Below the pieces are notes generated by a model. That model was not told the DNA's origin and did no database searches. It worked only from the letters and a program-made list of their open reading frames with translations. A stretch of 11,564 bases of DNA from Dehalococcoidia bacterium (lineage in GTDB: Bacteria > Chloroflexota > Dehalococcoidia > GIF9 > AB-539-J10), in contig JAUVYX010000008.1 in the NCBI GenBank assembly GCA_030602865.1, positions 1 to 11,564 on the forward strand, in the 5' to 3' direction. Both the position numbers and the translations under genes were made by a program. This document shows, in pieces, positions 1-7,311 of this stretch (position 1 is its first letter; every line of letters begins with the position of its first letter).

Positions 1-182
1 CAGAGACGTGTAGTGATTCTAGGCATTTCCTCAACGGCTCTTCCCTGACAGAATTTCTCAAAACCGCGCAGTTCTGGTACTTGTAAATAGGCATTGGAAA
101 CATCCCCATCTGCAGTTAAAAATATCTCTATCTTTCCATGCCCTTCGAGCCTGGTTATAGGATTGATGGTTATTTTATTCAT
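1..182 (-). CDS. mvhA: [NiFe]-hydrogenase large subunit, MvhA-type, 5' part only (cut by left edge)
   Basis: The first 60 codons of a group 3 [NiFe]-hydrogenase large subunit are present, the subunit that would carry the Ni-Fe active site for H2 oxidation. The N-terminus reads MNKITINPITRLEGHGKIEI, and the RLEGHG segment (residues 11-16) is the conserved N-terminal hallmark of these large subunits. The visible part ends at residues 57-60 (TTRL), just where the L1 motif R-x-C-G-x-C is expected; the next codon begins TG, compatible with Cys. The ATG at 182 overlaps the end of the small-subunit gene by 8 bp and has CAGGAG seven bases upstream, which supports the start. The MvhA assignment rather than another hydrogenase rests on the adjacent MvhG, MvhD and HdrA genes. 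The distal nickel ligands lie outside the window, so catalytic competence cannot be judged. Confidence 0.9.
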   Translation of the reverse strand, partial: MNKITINPITRLEGHGKIEIFLTADGDVSNAYLQVPELRGFEKFCQGRAVEEMPRITTRL

Positions 183-1146
183 GAATATTCTCCTGAAACC
201 GTTTTCTCTTAAGAATGGAATCTGCCAACCCAAAACGATAGAAGGTTCCTGCAGGGTCAACGATTTCATCCACCATTCTGCCGATCGCCTCTTCGTTTTC
301 AGCATCATAGATAGAGGCAATCGCACTCACTAACTTCGCTCCTTGATCAGCGATCCCCTCAGGAGGACCAAAGCATCCGCGGCATGGCATTCCCGCCTTG
401 ATGCAGACTGCTCCGCAACCAGCTCTGGTGGCAGGGCCACAGCAGATAATACCTTGCTCCAGCAGACATCGTTCTGGTTCGGGAATTAATTCATGCGGCC
501 TAAATATTCTGGAGATGCTCTTGTTCTCCTTTTTAAGTAAGCATTCGTCACAAACTGTCTTGTCAGGTGTTAGTGTAGAGCCAACTACTGGAAGTTCATT
601 ATTTGCAAGTTTGTTAACCAAATCAAGTATAAGATTTACTGGTGGAGGACAGCCTGGAAGGAAATATTCCACAGGCACGACCTGTGCAAGAGTTCTTACA
701 GTATCGTAAAACTCCGGTAGTTCCAGTAAGCCCTCATTGACTTCAGTTAGGATTTGGGGCAGTATGCTATCAGGATTGTCATTTGAAGGAGCTTCAATGT
801 ATGAACATTTCATGATATCGGCGCTGTTGCTGAAATTGGCCAACGCGGGTATTCCTCCGAAACATGCACAGGAACCGAACGCTATCAATGTTTTGGATTT
901 GGCTCGAAGTAATTTGGCTATATGTTTGTGTTCTGAAGTAACGATTGCGCCATTAAACAGGCAGACATCAATGAAATTGTCGTCCATGGCTTCGACATCG
1001 CTATATTTGAAATCTAAAGCGATTGGCCAAAATAAAATATCTGCAATCTCTGCCAATTTTAAAATATTCTCATTGATGTCGAGTACTGCTACGTCACATC
1101 CGCCACAGCTCGCTGCCCAGTAAAGAGCCAGTTTCAATTTACCCAT
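175..1146 (-). CDS. mvhG: [NiFe]-hydrogenase small subunit, MvhG-type (F420-non-reducing hydrogenase)
   Basis: This is the electron-transfer small subunit of a soluble Mvh-type hydrogenase; it would carry electrons from the Ni-Fe site through three Fe-S clusters to MvhD. With the ATG start the protein has 323 residues. Proximal-cluster ligands are visible as SCGGC (Cys14, Cys17), GSCACFGG (Cys93, Cys95) and LPGCPPP (Cys166). A cysteine-rich C-terminal region (Cys199, 202, 227, 235, 236, 244, 248, 255, 258, ending CRGCFGPPEG) would hold the other clusters. There is no Tat signal or membrane segment, so it is cytoplasmic. A TTG at 1158 would add four residues, but GGAG at 1153-1156 sits six bases before the ATG at 1146 and overlaps that TTG, so the ATG is preferred. 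It overlaps the 3' end of mvhD by 8 bp and the start of mvhA by 8 bp, implying translational coupling and fixed stoichiometry. Confidence 0.92.
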   Translation of the reverse strand: MGKLKLALYWAASCGGCDVAVLDINENILKLAEIADILFWPIALDFKYSDVEAMDDNFIDVCLFNGAIVTSEHKHIAKLLRAKSKTLIAFGSCACFGGIPALANFSNSADIMKCSYIEAPSNDNPDSILPQILTEVNEGLLELPEFYDTVRTLAQVVPVEYFLPGCPPPVNLILDLVNKLANNELPVVGSTLTPDKTVCDECLLKKENKSISRIFRPHELIPEPERCLLEQGIICCGPATRAGCGAVCIKAGMPCRGCFGPPEGIADQGAKLVSAIASIYDAENEEAIGRMVDEIVDPAGTFYRFGLADSILKRKRFQENIHE

Positions 1147-1561
1147 TTTTATCTCCAACAGTATAATTAAAAGGTCCGAGTTTTCTTACTTGCTCTGTCA
1201 TGTCATTGACGATAGTAGCGAAGCGCTCACCTTCTGCAGCAGAGCACCACTCCAGACGGAGGCGTGCATCCTCAATACCAAGTTGAATCAGCATCTTTTT
1301 AAGTAACGGAATGCGGCGTGCTGCTTTGATGTTTCCTTCCATATAGTGGCAATCACCAATGTGGCAACCACATATCAGGACTCCGTCCGCACCATTTTCA
1401 AACGCCTTAAGGATGAAAGTAGGATCGATTCGACCGCTGCACATCACCCTTATTATTCGTATATTGCTGGAATATTTAATGCGAGAGGTTCCTGCAAGAT
1501 CTGCGGCACCGTAAGAACACCAATTGCATAGGAAACCAACGATTTTAGGTTCAAAGCTCAT
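1139..1561 (-). CDS. mvhD: MvhD-type hydrogenase iron-sulfur subunit
   Basis: This 140-residue protein belongs to the MvhD/VhuD family, the small [2Fe-2S] adaptor that links the hydrogenase to HdrA in the MvhADG-HdrABC complex. Conserved features are GFLCNWCSYGAADLAG (Cys12, Cys15), RVMCSGRIDP (Cys41), CGCHIGDCHY (Cys64, 66, 71) and EWCSAAEG (Cys106). These match the family's conserved cysteines and its usual stand-alone length of about 140 residues. All cysteine positions are ordinary Cys codons, so there is no sign of the selenocysteine form seen in some methanogens. The ATG overlaps the hdrA stop as ATGA (4 bp), and a G-rich GAGGGGGT lies just upstream as a ribosome site. Its place between hdrA and mvhG supports physical coupling of the hydrogenase to the flavin-bearing subunit. 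Confidence 0.93.
   Translation of the reverse strand: MSFEPKIVGFLCNWCSYGAADLAGTSRIKYSSNIRIIRVMCSGRIDPTFILKAFENGADGVLICGCHIGDCHYMEGNIKAARRIPLLKKMLIQLGIEDARLRLEWCSAAEGERFATIVNDMTEQVRKLGPFNYTVGDKNG
1153..1156 (-). promoter_or_regulatory. Shine-Dalgarno site fixing the mvhG start
   Basis: GGAG lies six bases upstream of the ATG at 1146 on the minus strand and overlaps the TTG at 1158. It decides between the two possible starts in favour of the ATG. Confidence 0.7.
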
Positions 1562-3507
1562 GATAATACCCCCTCCAACTGTGCTATGAGCTGTTTGGAT
1601 GTAAAGTTTCTACTGGTGATAGCTTCAGTGGGACAGGCGGCCCCGCAAGTACCACAACCTTTGCATAACGCTTCATTGATAATTGATACACTTTTAGCTT
1701 CATCAAAAGAGATGGCAGTATAAGGACAAAGGCCTATACATATTTTACAACCAGCACAGAGTTCCTCGTCAATAACTGATATGGCTGCTTCAATTTCAAC
1801 TATTCCTTTGCTGATCATGGTTAATACCTGTGCTGCACCTGCTGACGCCTGGGACACTGTATAAGGGATATCCTTTGGTCCCTGGCAGCAGCCCACAATA
1901 AAAATACCATCGCTGGGTGTTGCCACCGGAGCTAATTTGACATGACGTTCCATGAAGAATCCATCTGCACTTCTACCGATAGTAAGTAACCTGCCAAGCT
2001 GTTCAGTATCTGAACGAGATTCTATCGCAGTGCACAGTATAACGAGGTCTATCGGAATACGCATCATGTTTCCCAGTAAAGTGTCTTCGGTCACTACAAT
2101 AAGCTTTTCTTTCTCCTCGTTAGTTTCAGCACGATCGGTCACTCTGGTTACCTTGCCTCTTATGAAATTAACACCTTCTTCAGAAAGACGTTTATAGAAT
2201 TCCTCACCACCTTTGCCGAAACAACGCATGTCTATATACATTTCATAAACATCAGCATCTGTTTTTTCCTTTATCAGGTGAGCAAATTTAAGGCCGTACA
2301 TACAGCAAATCTTAGAACAATAGTCATGGTAATTCTGATCACGACTGCCTACACAATGAATAATGGCTACGCTCTGGGGCGGTTGTCCATTTTTTAACAG
2401 GATTTGTCCTCCAGTAGGGCCTGTTGCGCTTGACATGCGTTCGAATTCCATACCTGTTACGACATTATCGTATTTTCCATACCCGTATTGTCCAATCACT
2501 GAAGGATCAAAGGAGTCATATCCTGTGGCAACGATGATGCTGCCTACTGCTATTTCGATTACCTCATCTTTAATATCAAAATCGACGGCTTTTGCCTCAC
2601 ATATTCGTTGACAGGCGCCGCATTCGATGCAGCCGTTCTTATCTATCACCGCTTTGTTGGGCACAGCCTGGGGAAAAGGGATATAGATAGCCTTACGCTC
2701 AGACAACCCAAACTCGAACTCGTTTTTCATCAATATCGGACATTTCTCAAAACATACACCGCATCCGGTGCACTTGTTCTCGTCAACATAACGCGACTTC
2801 TTTTTAATCTTTACGTTAAAGTTGCCTACATAGCCTGAGACTTCTACAATTTCACTGTAGCTTAGCAGTTCTATATAAGGATGCTGACCGACGTCAGCCA
2901 TTTTGGGGGTGAGAATACAGGCAGAGCAATCAAGGGTAGGAAATGTCTTATCCAGTTGTATCATGTGCCCACCAATGGAAGGTGTTTTTTCAACTAGATA
3001 GACTTTGTGCTCACTATTAGCAATATCCAGCGATGCCTGGATACCAGCGATCCCAGCACCTACGATAAGCGTATTGGAATTGAATGGGATTTCCTTAATG
3101 GTCAGTGGTTCATTATAGTAAACTCGCCGCACTGCTGCCCTGACCAAGTCTTTTGCTTTGTCGGTGGCTACCTCTTTATCATCGTGCACCCATGAGCAAT
3201 GTTCTCTGATATTAGCCATTTCCATCAGGTATGGGTTCAGTCCTGCTTGTTTACAAGCGTTACGGAAAGTTGTTTCATGCATCCTTGGAGAACAGGAAGC
3301 AATTACTATACGATTGAGTCCTAATTCTAAGATATCGCTTATTATGAGATTTTGTCCCGGTTCAGAACACATGAATTGGTAGTCTCTGGCGATAGATACT
3401 GAATTGAGAGTACTAGCATATTCAGCTACATCCTTGACGTTTACTATGCTGGAAATATTAAGCCCACAATGGCAAATATAAACTCCAATCTTTACTTCCT
3501 GTTCCAT
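1558..3507 (-). CDS. hdrA: Heterodisulfide reductase subunit A (HdrA), FAD and Fe-S electron-bifurcation hub
   Basis: HdrA takes electrons from MvhD and splits them at its FAD between ferredoxin and the HdrB-type active site. From the ATG at 3507 the protein has 649 residues, close to the methanogen length. Visible domains are: an N-terminal cluster domain (CHCG at 12-15, further Cys and ASCSPR near 70-75); a Rossmann FAD motif GAGIAG at 150-155; the conserved DCSACILTPKM segment at 193-203; an inserted two-cluster ferredoxin domain (CTGCGVCFEKCP from 246, CIECGACQRICE from 293); and a C-terminal two-cluster domain (CAGCKICIGLCP from 584, CKGCGTCGAACP from 615). All four ferredoxin motifs are intact. 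There is no fused NADH-dehydrogenase-like or MvhD domain. A TTG at 3552 would add 15 residues inside the upstream gene, but AGGAG at 3516-3520 clearly serves the ATG at 3507. It lies 13 bp after the HdrCB stop and overlaps mvhD by 4 bp. Confidence 0.95.
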   Translation of the reverse strand: MEQEVKIGVYICHCGLNISSIVNVKDVAEYASTLNSVSIARDYQFMCSEPGQNLIISDILELGLNRIVIASCSPRMHETTFRNACKQAGLNPYLMEMANIREHCSWVHDDKEVATDKAKDLVRAAVRRVYYNEPLTIKEIPFNSNTLIVGAGIAGIQASLDIANSEHKVYLVEKTPSIGGHMIQLDKTFPTLDCSACILTPKMADVGQHPYIELLSYSEIVEVSGYVGNFNVKIKKKSRYVDENKCTGCGVCFEKCPILMKNEFEFGLSERKAIYIPFPQAVPNKAVIDKNGCIECGACQRICEAKAVDFDIKDEVIEIAVGSIIVATGYDSFDPSVIGQYGYGKYDNVVTGMEFERMSSATGPTGGQILLKNGQPPQSVAIIHCVGSRDQNYHDYCSKICCMYGLKFAHLIKEKTDADVYEMYIDMRCFGKGGEEFYKRLSEEGVNFIRGKVTRVTDRAETNEEKEKLIVVTEDTLLGNMMRIPIDLVILCTAIESRSDTEQLGRLLTIGRSADGFFMERHVKLAPVATPSDGIFIVGCCQGPKDIPYTVSQASAGAAQVLTMISKGIVEIEAAISVIDEELCAGCKICIGLCPYTAISFDEAKSVSIINEALCKGCGTCGAACPTEAITSRNFTSKQLIAQLEGVLS

Positions 3508-3515
3508 CTTCGGGT

Positions 3516-3520
3516 CTCCT
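3516..3520 (-). promoter_or_regulatory. Shine-Dalgarno site fixing the hdrA start
   Basis: AGGAG follows directly on the TAA stop of the upstream HdrCB gene and lies eight bases before the ATG at 3507. This makes the longer in-frame reading from TTG 3552 unlikely. Confidence 0.75.
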
Positions 3521-4672
3521 TTAGCATATTGCTTCGGCGACAAGTTCAACAATATCTTTTACCTGGATAATATCCGATTTATCCATGGTGAGCACGCTGT
3601 CCCGATAGTTAAGATAGCAATAAGGACATGACACAGCTATTATTTCAGCACCTTCATCTACCGCTTGTGAAACTCTTATATCTGAGAATCTTTCACTCTT
3701 AGCAGTCTCCGTCCATATTCGACCACCACCACCACCACAACATATAGTATCTTTTCTGGAGTCAGGGAATTCTATCAGTTCCAGGCCGGGGACACTGTTT
3801 AATATCTTTCTTGGTTCGTCATATATATCGTTGTGCCGACTCAGGTAACAGGGGTCAGTATAAATTACCTTTTTATTAAATTCTCTAGAAAATTTTAAAA
3901 TGCCCTGCTCAATTAGTTGTGCCAAATATTGTGTGATATGTAAAACATGGAATTTACCCCCGAGTTCAGGATATTCATTTTTAAATGTATGGTAACAATG
4001 AGGTGATGTGACGACTATGGTGCTAACTGCGTGGTTATTGAATGTACGTATATTGCTAGTAGCTAGATTTTGAAAGATATCCTCGTAACCAGCTTTACGT
4101 ACCGATTCACCACAACATTTCTCCTCATTGCCGAGTATGCCGAAATCGATTCCCAAGTTGGTAAATATTTTAGCTGTAGCCTGTGCCACCTTTTTTACAT
4201 CGTTATCGTAGGCAGGAATACAGCCTGGGAAATAGAGTATCTCGGTACCGGGAGAAAATTCCTTAACTCCGAGATCTTCAGCCCATTTCCCACGTTCAAC
4301 TGAAAGTTCCGCAAGCGGATTACCTGTAGTGTCGATATTTTTCACAGACATTTTCAATGCGTCAGGGACATTGCCAACACCTAGAGTAACGACGGCGCGG
4401 CGCAAGGCCCGCATAATGTCGATTATCTCTACCCCACGAGGACAACGTTCAACACAAGCACCACAGGCAGCACAAAGCCATACATTTTCATGGGCAAAAT
4501 CAGTAATCCCTAGTTGTGCCTCATGAATCATCTTACGCACATCGAAATGTCTGACCAAATTCCAGGGGCAACTGCCGGTACAAAGCCCACATTGATAGCA
4601 TAACTTCAGTGGCTCTCCACCAACCTCAATTATTACCTCGCTCCCTTCTTTATAGGGACTTAGAATATCCAT
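3521..4672 (-). CDS. hdrD: Fused HdrC-HdrB protein (HdrD-like heterodisulfide reductase subunit)
   Basis: This 383-residue protein joins an HdrC-like ferredoxin domain to an HdrB-like catalytic domain, as in HdrD. The N-terminal part has two intact [4Fe-4S] motifs (Cys25, 28, 31, 35 and Cys67, 70, 73, 77). The C-terminal part has two CCG domains. The second is complete (Cys275, CCGGGGG at 311-317, CPYC at 349-352). The first (Cys151, CCGE at 186-189, SPHCYHTF at 223-230) has Ser where the first Cys of the final CxxC would be, a variant also seen in HdrD- and GlcF-like proteins. In HdrB the paired motifs bind non-cubane [4Fe-4S] clusters that reduce a disulfide. There is no transmembrane segment and no heme partner nearby, so it is probably soluble and docks on HdrA. 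The real oxidant is unknown if the organism is not a methanogen. It is the first gene of the hdr-mvh operon; the ribosome site is probably GGGGG at 4683-4687. Confidence 0.88.
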   Translation of the reverse strand: MDILSPYKEGSEVIIEVGGEPLKLCYQCGLCTGSCPWNLVRHFDVRKMIHEAQLGITDFAHENVWLCAACGACVERCPRGVEIIDIMRALRRAVVTLGVGNVPDALKMSVKNIDTTGNPLAELSVERGKWAEDLGVKEFSPGTEILYFPGCIPAYDNDVKKVAQATAKIFTNLGIDFGILGNEEKCCGESVRKAGYEDIFQNLATSNIRTFNNHAVSTIVVTSPHCYHTFKNEYPELGGKFHVLHITQYLAQLIEQGILKFSREFNKKVIYTDPCYLSRHNDIYDEPRKILNSVPGLELIEFPDSRKDTICCGGGGGRIWTETAKSERFSDIRVSQAVDEGAEIIAVSCPYCYLNYRDSVLTMDKSDIIQVKDIVELVAEAIC

Positions 4673-4710
4673 TTTAGTATGACCCCCAAAAAGATTTAAA
4701 TAATACTTAA

Positions 4711-4750
4711 TAAAAAGAGGTAACCATAAGGAATAAGACGGCTACCTCTT
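4711..4750 (-). terminator. Intrinsic terminator hairpin between the ATPase and hdr operons
   Basis: On the minus strand an 11-bp stem (left arm AAGAGGTAGCC at 4750-4740, right arm GGTTACCTCTT at 4725-4715, with one G-U pair) encloses a 14-base loop. It is followed by a T-rich tract; five consecutive Ts run from 4716 to 4712. It lies 75 bp past the stop of the last ATPase-operon gene, so it can end that transcript. Because a promoter-like sequence lies upstream of it, it also falls in the leader of the hdr transcript and could act as an attenuator. The T-tract is short, so termination may be incomplete. Confidence 0.6.
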
Positions 4751-4753
4751 ATT
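4732..4753 (-). promoter_or_regulatory. Alternative hairpin that competes with the terminator (possible antiterminator)
   Basis: AATAAGA (4753-4747 on the minus strand) is the exact complement of TCTTATT (4738-4732), giving a 7-bp stem with an 8-base loop. Its left arm and loop use most of the bases that form the left arm of the terminator, so the two structures exclude each other. The stem is AU-rich with one G-C pair and would be weak alone; no known riboswitch or leader peptide is recognised. The function is inference. Confidence 0.35.
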
Positions 4754-4766
4754 GCACTTTTGCGAT

Positions 4767-4794
4767 ATTATAATAGAATTTATGCGTAAAACAA
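4767..4794 (-). promoter_or_regulatory. Sigma70-type promoter candidate for the hdr-mvh operon
   Basis: A perfect -10 box TATAAT lies at 4772-4767, with TTGTTT (4794-4789) as a poor -35 box at 16-bp spacing. Transcription would begin near 4760, about 10 bases before the terminator hairpin. The hdr leader would then be about 88 bases long. A second, weaker possibility lies beyond the hairpin (a TATTAT-like box in the AT-rich stretch at about 4700-4708), which would bypass it. Both are unverified. Confidence 0.5.
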
Positions 4795-4824
4795 AACCTG
4801 AAGATAAGCTTTCTTGTCTTACAG

Positions 4825-5262
4825 TCATTCGATGATCCTAGGTGAAAACATATATTGAGTAGTGGTTTTTGCTATTTTTCTAAGCAAAGCTAACTGTGGC
4901 CGGTATAGTTTAATTCTATTATCTTTTGACGCCAACGTCATTCCAAGAAGTTTTGAGATGACCTTGATCTCTATCTCAGATTGACATAATATCATGGCCT
5001 CTGATGAAATTTTCCCTATCTCTATGATAATTGGTAGTAGCAACTCCTTTTCCTCTTCAAGTAGTATCAGGCTTGCAATGTAGTGGAGTTCCTTTTTTTT
5101 AAAAGAATATATATTGCCGTCGCAAGAGATAACGTGGGGATGAGTTTCATTCAATAAATCGTGTAGTGATTTCTGTTTCTGTGCAAGACCTGAGTTAACT
5201 ATCCGCAGCTCACCCTCCAAACACTGTTGTAGCAGCTTTTCATAGGGAAAACTGTAAACCAT
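4825..5262 (-). CDS. UPF0216/DUF61-like small protein at the end of the ATPase operon
   Basis: This is a 145-residue soluble protein of unknown function. By recall it resembles the UPF0216 (DUF61) family, known mainly from archaea. Matching features are a basic stretch followed by SLHDLL (32-37), a DGN-x-YSFKKKEL segment (48-59), LLLPIIIEI (74-82), VISKLLG (101-107), an LYRPQ segment (119-123) and the family-like TTTQY near the C-terminus (133-137). There is no signal peptide, membrane helix or cysteine-rich site. The start is supported by GGGAG seven bases upstream. The gene begins only 4 bp after the ATPase D-subunit stop, so it is almost certainly in the same transcript, and the terminator follows it by 75 bp. 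A role in ATPase assembly or regulation is a guess from position. The family call cannot be confirmed without a profile search. Confidence 0.6.
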   Translation of the reverse strand: MVYSFPYEKLLQQCLEGELRIVNSGLAQKQKSLHDLLNETHPHVISCDGNIYSFKKKELHYIASLILLEEEKELLLPIIIEIGKISSEAMILCQSEIEIKVISKLLGMTLASKDNRIKLYRPQLALLRKIAKTTTQYMFSPRIIE

Positions 5263-5266
5263 ATAT

Positions 5267-5896
5267 CTACTCCCGTGCCAATAAAACTTTTACGCGTTTT
5301 AGTCTTCCTTTTTCTTCTCTATCCCTTTCTTCAAATTTCATACTTAAATATTTTATAGTTAATTGAAGAGAGGGAATTATTAAGTATTCAAGGGCATTCG
5401 TTATCCTTTTTGCCTTATTTATTTCAGCGCCCAATAACTCCATGCTGCTTTGTACCTCAGCAAGGTTTACAGTTGCCTGAAGGCATTCTTCGTATAATTT
5501 TGAGCTGTGATCCAGCCAGGCAGAAGTATCAATCAGGTCATAACCTCTAATGCCTGCTTCTCTCTCCTCAAGATCGAGGGAGTTAATCTTTACCCCTGCT
5601 ATATTACGTGCGCCTAGGATAAATTTTATATCTTTTTCACTAGCCGCAAAATGCTTTTCCAGTGCTAAATACCCGTGATAACCAATAGTAAAAGACAATG
5701 CTTTGTAAGCCTCTAAATAGGCGTTGATAAGTGACTCCTTCGCTTTTACTGTTTCCCTGGCACTCTGCAGAAATTCCATTGTCAGTATTGCCAGCCTATC
5801 TTTAACTATCTTTTGCACACGTGTAGACAATGCAAGCCTACGCTTTAATTTAACAAGCTCAATCTTAGTTGGTCTGACTCTGATCAGTTGTACCAT
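5267..5896 (-). CDS. atpD: V/A-type ATPase subunit D (central rotor shaft)
   Basis: Subunit D is the long antiparallel coiled-coil shaft that turns inside the A3B3 ring. The 209-residue length is typical. The N-terminal helix carries the family pattern RPTKIELVKLKRRLAL (8-23), and the C-terminal helix carries AKRITNALEYLIIP (162-175) followed by a charged segment ending RLKRVK (198-203). The middle (about 65-150) is the more variable head region. The gene starts 5 bp after the B-subunit stop. No convincing Shine-Dalgarno sequence is visible before this ATG, unlike most genes here, so translation probably depends on coupling with atpB. The next gene begins 4 bp after its stop. Confidence 0.95.
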   Translation of the reverse strand: MVQLIRVRPTKIELVKLKRRLALSTRVQKIVKDRLAILTMEFLQSARETVKAKESLINAYLEAYKALSFTIGYHGYLALEKHFAASEKDIKFILGARNIAGVKINSLDLEEREAGIRGYDLIDTSAWLDHSSKLYEECLQATVNLAEVQSSMELLGAEINKAKRITNALEYLIIPSLQLTIKYLSMKFEERDREEKGRLKRVKVLLARE

Positions 5897-5901
5897 TTTT
5901 A

Positions 5902-7311
5902 CTAGCTATCAGTCTTATTTAACTGTTTGGGCAGATATTTCTTAATAAAAGTTTCTCTAATCAGCTTAAGATCCTCAACAGGCAATTTTGAAAATAGTTC
6001 CCATGCTATGTCTAAGGTATTTGTAATATTTCTTTTCTCAAATTCCGATTGTGATAGAAATGCAGTTTCAAAAGAATCGGCATAAGATAAATATATCTTG
6101 TCCCTTTCGCTTAATGCTTCAACTCCTATGATGGTTGATATCTCGCGCAGGTAACATCCTTCAGCATAGGCAGAATACAATTGCATAAAAACGTTATTGT
6201 GATCCTCCCTGGTCTTATCAGGTCCAATTCCCTCCTTCATCATTCTAGAGAGAGATACAAATACATCGATCGGAGGATAAATTCCCTTCCTATCGAGACT
6301 ACGAGAAAGGACGATTTGTCCTTCGGTAATATAGCCTGTGAGGTCTGGTATCGGATGTGTAATATCATCATCAGGCATAGTCAACATAGGCATTATGGTG
6401 ATGGAACCCTCTTTCCCTGAGATTCTGCCTGCTCTTTCATAAATGGAAGCCAGATCTGTATACATATATCCAGGATATCCTCTCCTGGATGGTATCTCCT
6501 CTCTCATGGCTGAAAGCTCGCGGAGAGCCTCACAATAGTTGGTCATATCGGTCATTAACACTAGAACATGCATATGATGTTCCCATGCTAGATATTCGGC
6601 TGCTGTTAAGGCTAATCTTGGGGTTGATATCCGCTCAATTACTGGATCAGAGGCAGTATTAATAAAAGCTACAGTTCTTTTTAGTGCACCGGTCCTTTCG
6701 AGGTTGTTAATGAAAAAGGAGGCATCGTCATAACTGATACCAATGGCAGCAAATACTATGGCAAATTTTCCTGACTCCCTTTTTACTGTAGCCTGTCTAA
6801 TTAGTTGTGATGCGATCCTGTTGTGAGGCAAGCCTGAACCGCTGAATATTGGTAACTTTTGTCCTCTAACCAGTACATTTAATCCATCGATAGCGGAAAT
6901 GCCTGTTTCAATAAACTCAGATGGTGGCTGACGTACAGCAGGGTTTATAGGCACGCCATTTATATCGAGGTAGCTTTCAGGGATTATTGCCGGCGCTCCA
7001 TCAATTGAATCTCCCATACCGTTAAAGATTCTTCCCATCAGGTCAAGTGACACTGCTAATTTTAGTGTTTCTCCCTTAAATCTTATCTTGCTTCCCAGGA
7101 GATCAACTTCGCTAACTCCGCCAAACACCTGTATGATAGTAGCCTCATTGCTTATATCTATTGCCTGGCCAGTCTTTATTTCACCATTACTTAATTGAAC
7201 ATCTACTATCTCGTTGAATTTAACACCAGGGATGCTCTTGGCTATGATAAGAGATCCTTTAGCTTCGTTGATTTCAGTTCCTTCTTTTATATATAGCGAA
7301 GAAAAGTTCAT
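5902..7311 (-). CDS. atpB: V/A-type ATPase subunit B (regulatory, non-catalytic)
   Basis: Subunit B alternates with A in the hexameric head and completes the nucleotide sites without hydrolysing ATP itself. The 469-residue length is normal. The usual Walker A is replaced by FSGSGLPHN (156-164), the hallmark of the B subunit. Other conserved parts are [11 protein letters not shown] (255-265), [13 protein letters not shown] (276-288), [15 protein letters not shown] (319-333) and [11 protein letters not shown] (353-363); Arg356 in the last segment corresponds to the arginine finger that reaches the catalytic site of A. The ATG overlaps the A-subunit stop as ATGA (4 bp), and GGAGG lies six bases upstream. 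This arrangement is expected for the equal numbers of A and B in the head. Confidence 0.97.
   Translation of the reverse strand: MNFSSLYIKEGTEINEAKGSLIIAKSIPGVKFNEIVDVQLSNGEIKTGQAIDISNEATIIQVFGGVSEVDLLGSKIRFKGETLKLAVSLDLMGRIFNGMGDSIDGAPAIIPESYLDINGVPINPAVRQPPSEFIETGISAIDGLNVLVRGQKLPIFSGSGLPHNRIASQLIRQATVKRESGKFAIVFAAIGISYDDASFFINNLERTGALKRTVAFINTASDPVIERISTPRLALTAAEYLAWEHHMHVLVLMTDMTNYCEALRELSAMREEIPSRRGYPGYMYTDLASIYERAGRISGKEGSITIMPMLTMPDDDITHPIPDLTGYITEGQIVLSRSLDRKGIYPPIDVFVSLSRMMKEGIGPDKTREDHNNVFMQLYSAYAEGCYLREISTIIGVEALSERDKIYLSYADSFETAFLSQSEFEKRNITNTLDIAWELFSKLPVEDLKLIRETFIKKYLPKQLNKTDS

Noticed and set aside
94..333. Plus-strand open frames across the window (for example here and at 398-709, 737-1123, 8584-8925, 10812-11096)
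   Set aside because: They lie antisense to well-supported conserved genes and show no recognisable domain.
1139..1561. Possible selenocysteine in MvhD or hydrogenase subunits, as in some methanogen Vhu enzymes
   Set aside because: All expected cysteine positions are encoded by ordinary Cys codons and no in-frame TGA interrupts these genes within the window.
3508..3552. HdrA with 15 extra N-terminal residues from a TTG at 3552
   Set aside because: This start would lie inside the upstream gene with no ribosome site noted for it, whereas AGGAG at 3516-3520 is ideally placed for the ATG at 3507, just before the conserved N-terminal domain.
4673..4824. Small gene, tRNA or CRISPR repeat in the intergenic region
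   Set aside because: No open frame beyond a few codons, no cloverleaf and no repeated unit is seen; the region is explained by promoter, hairpins and ribosome site.
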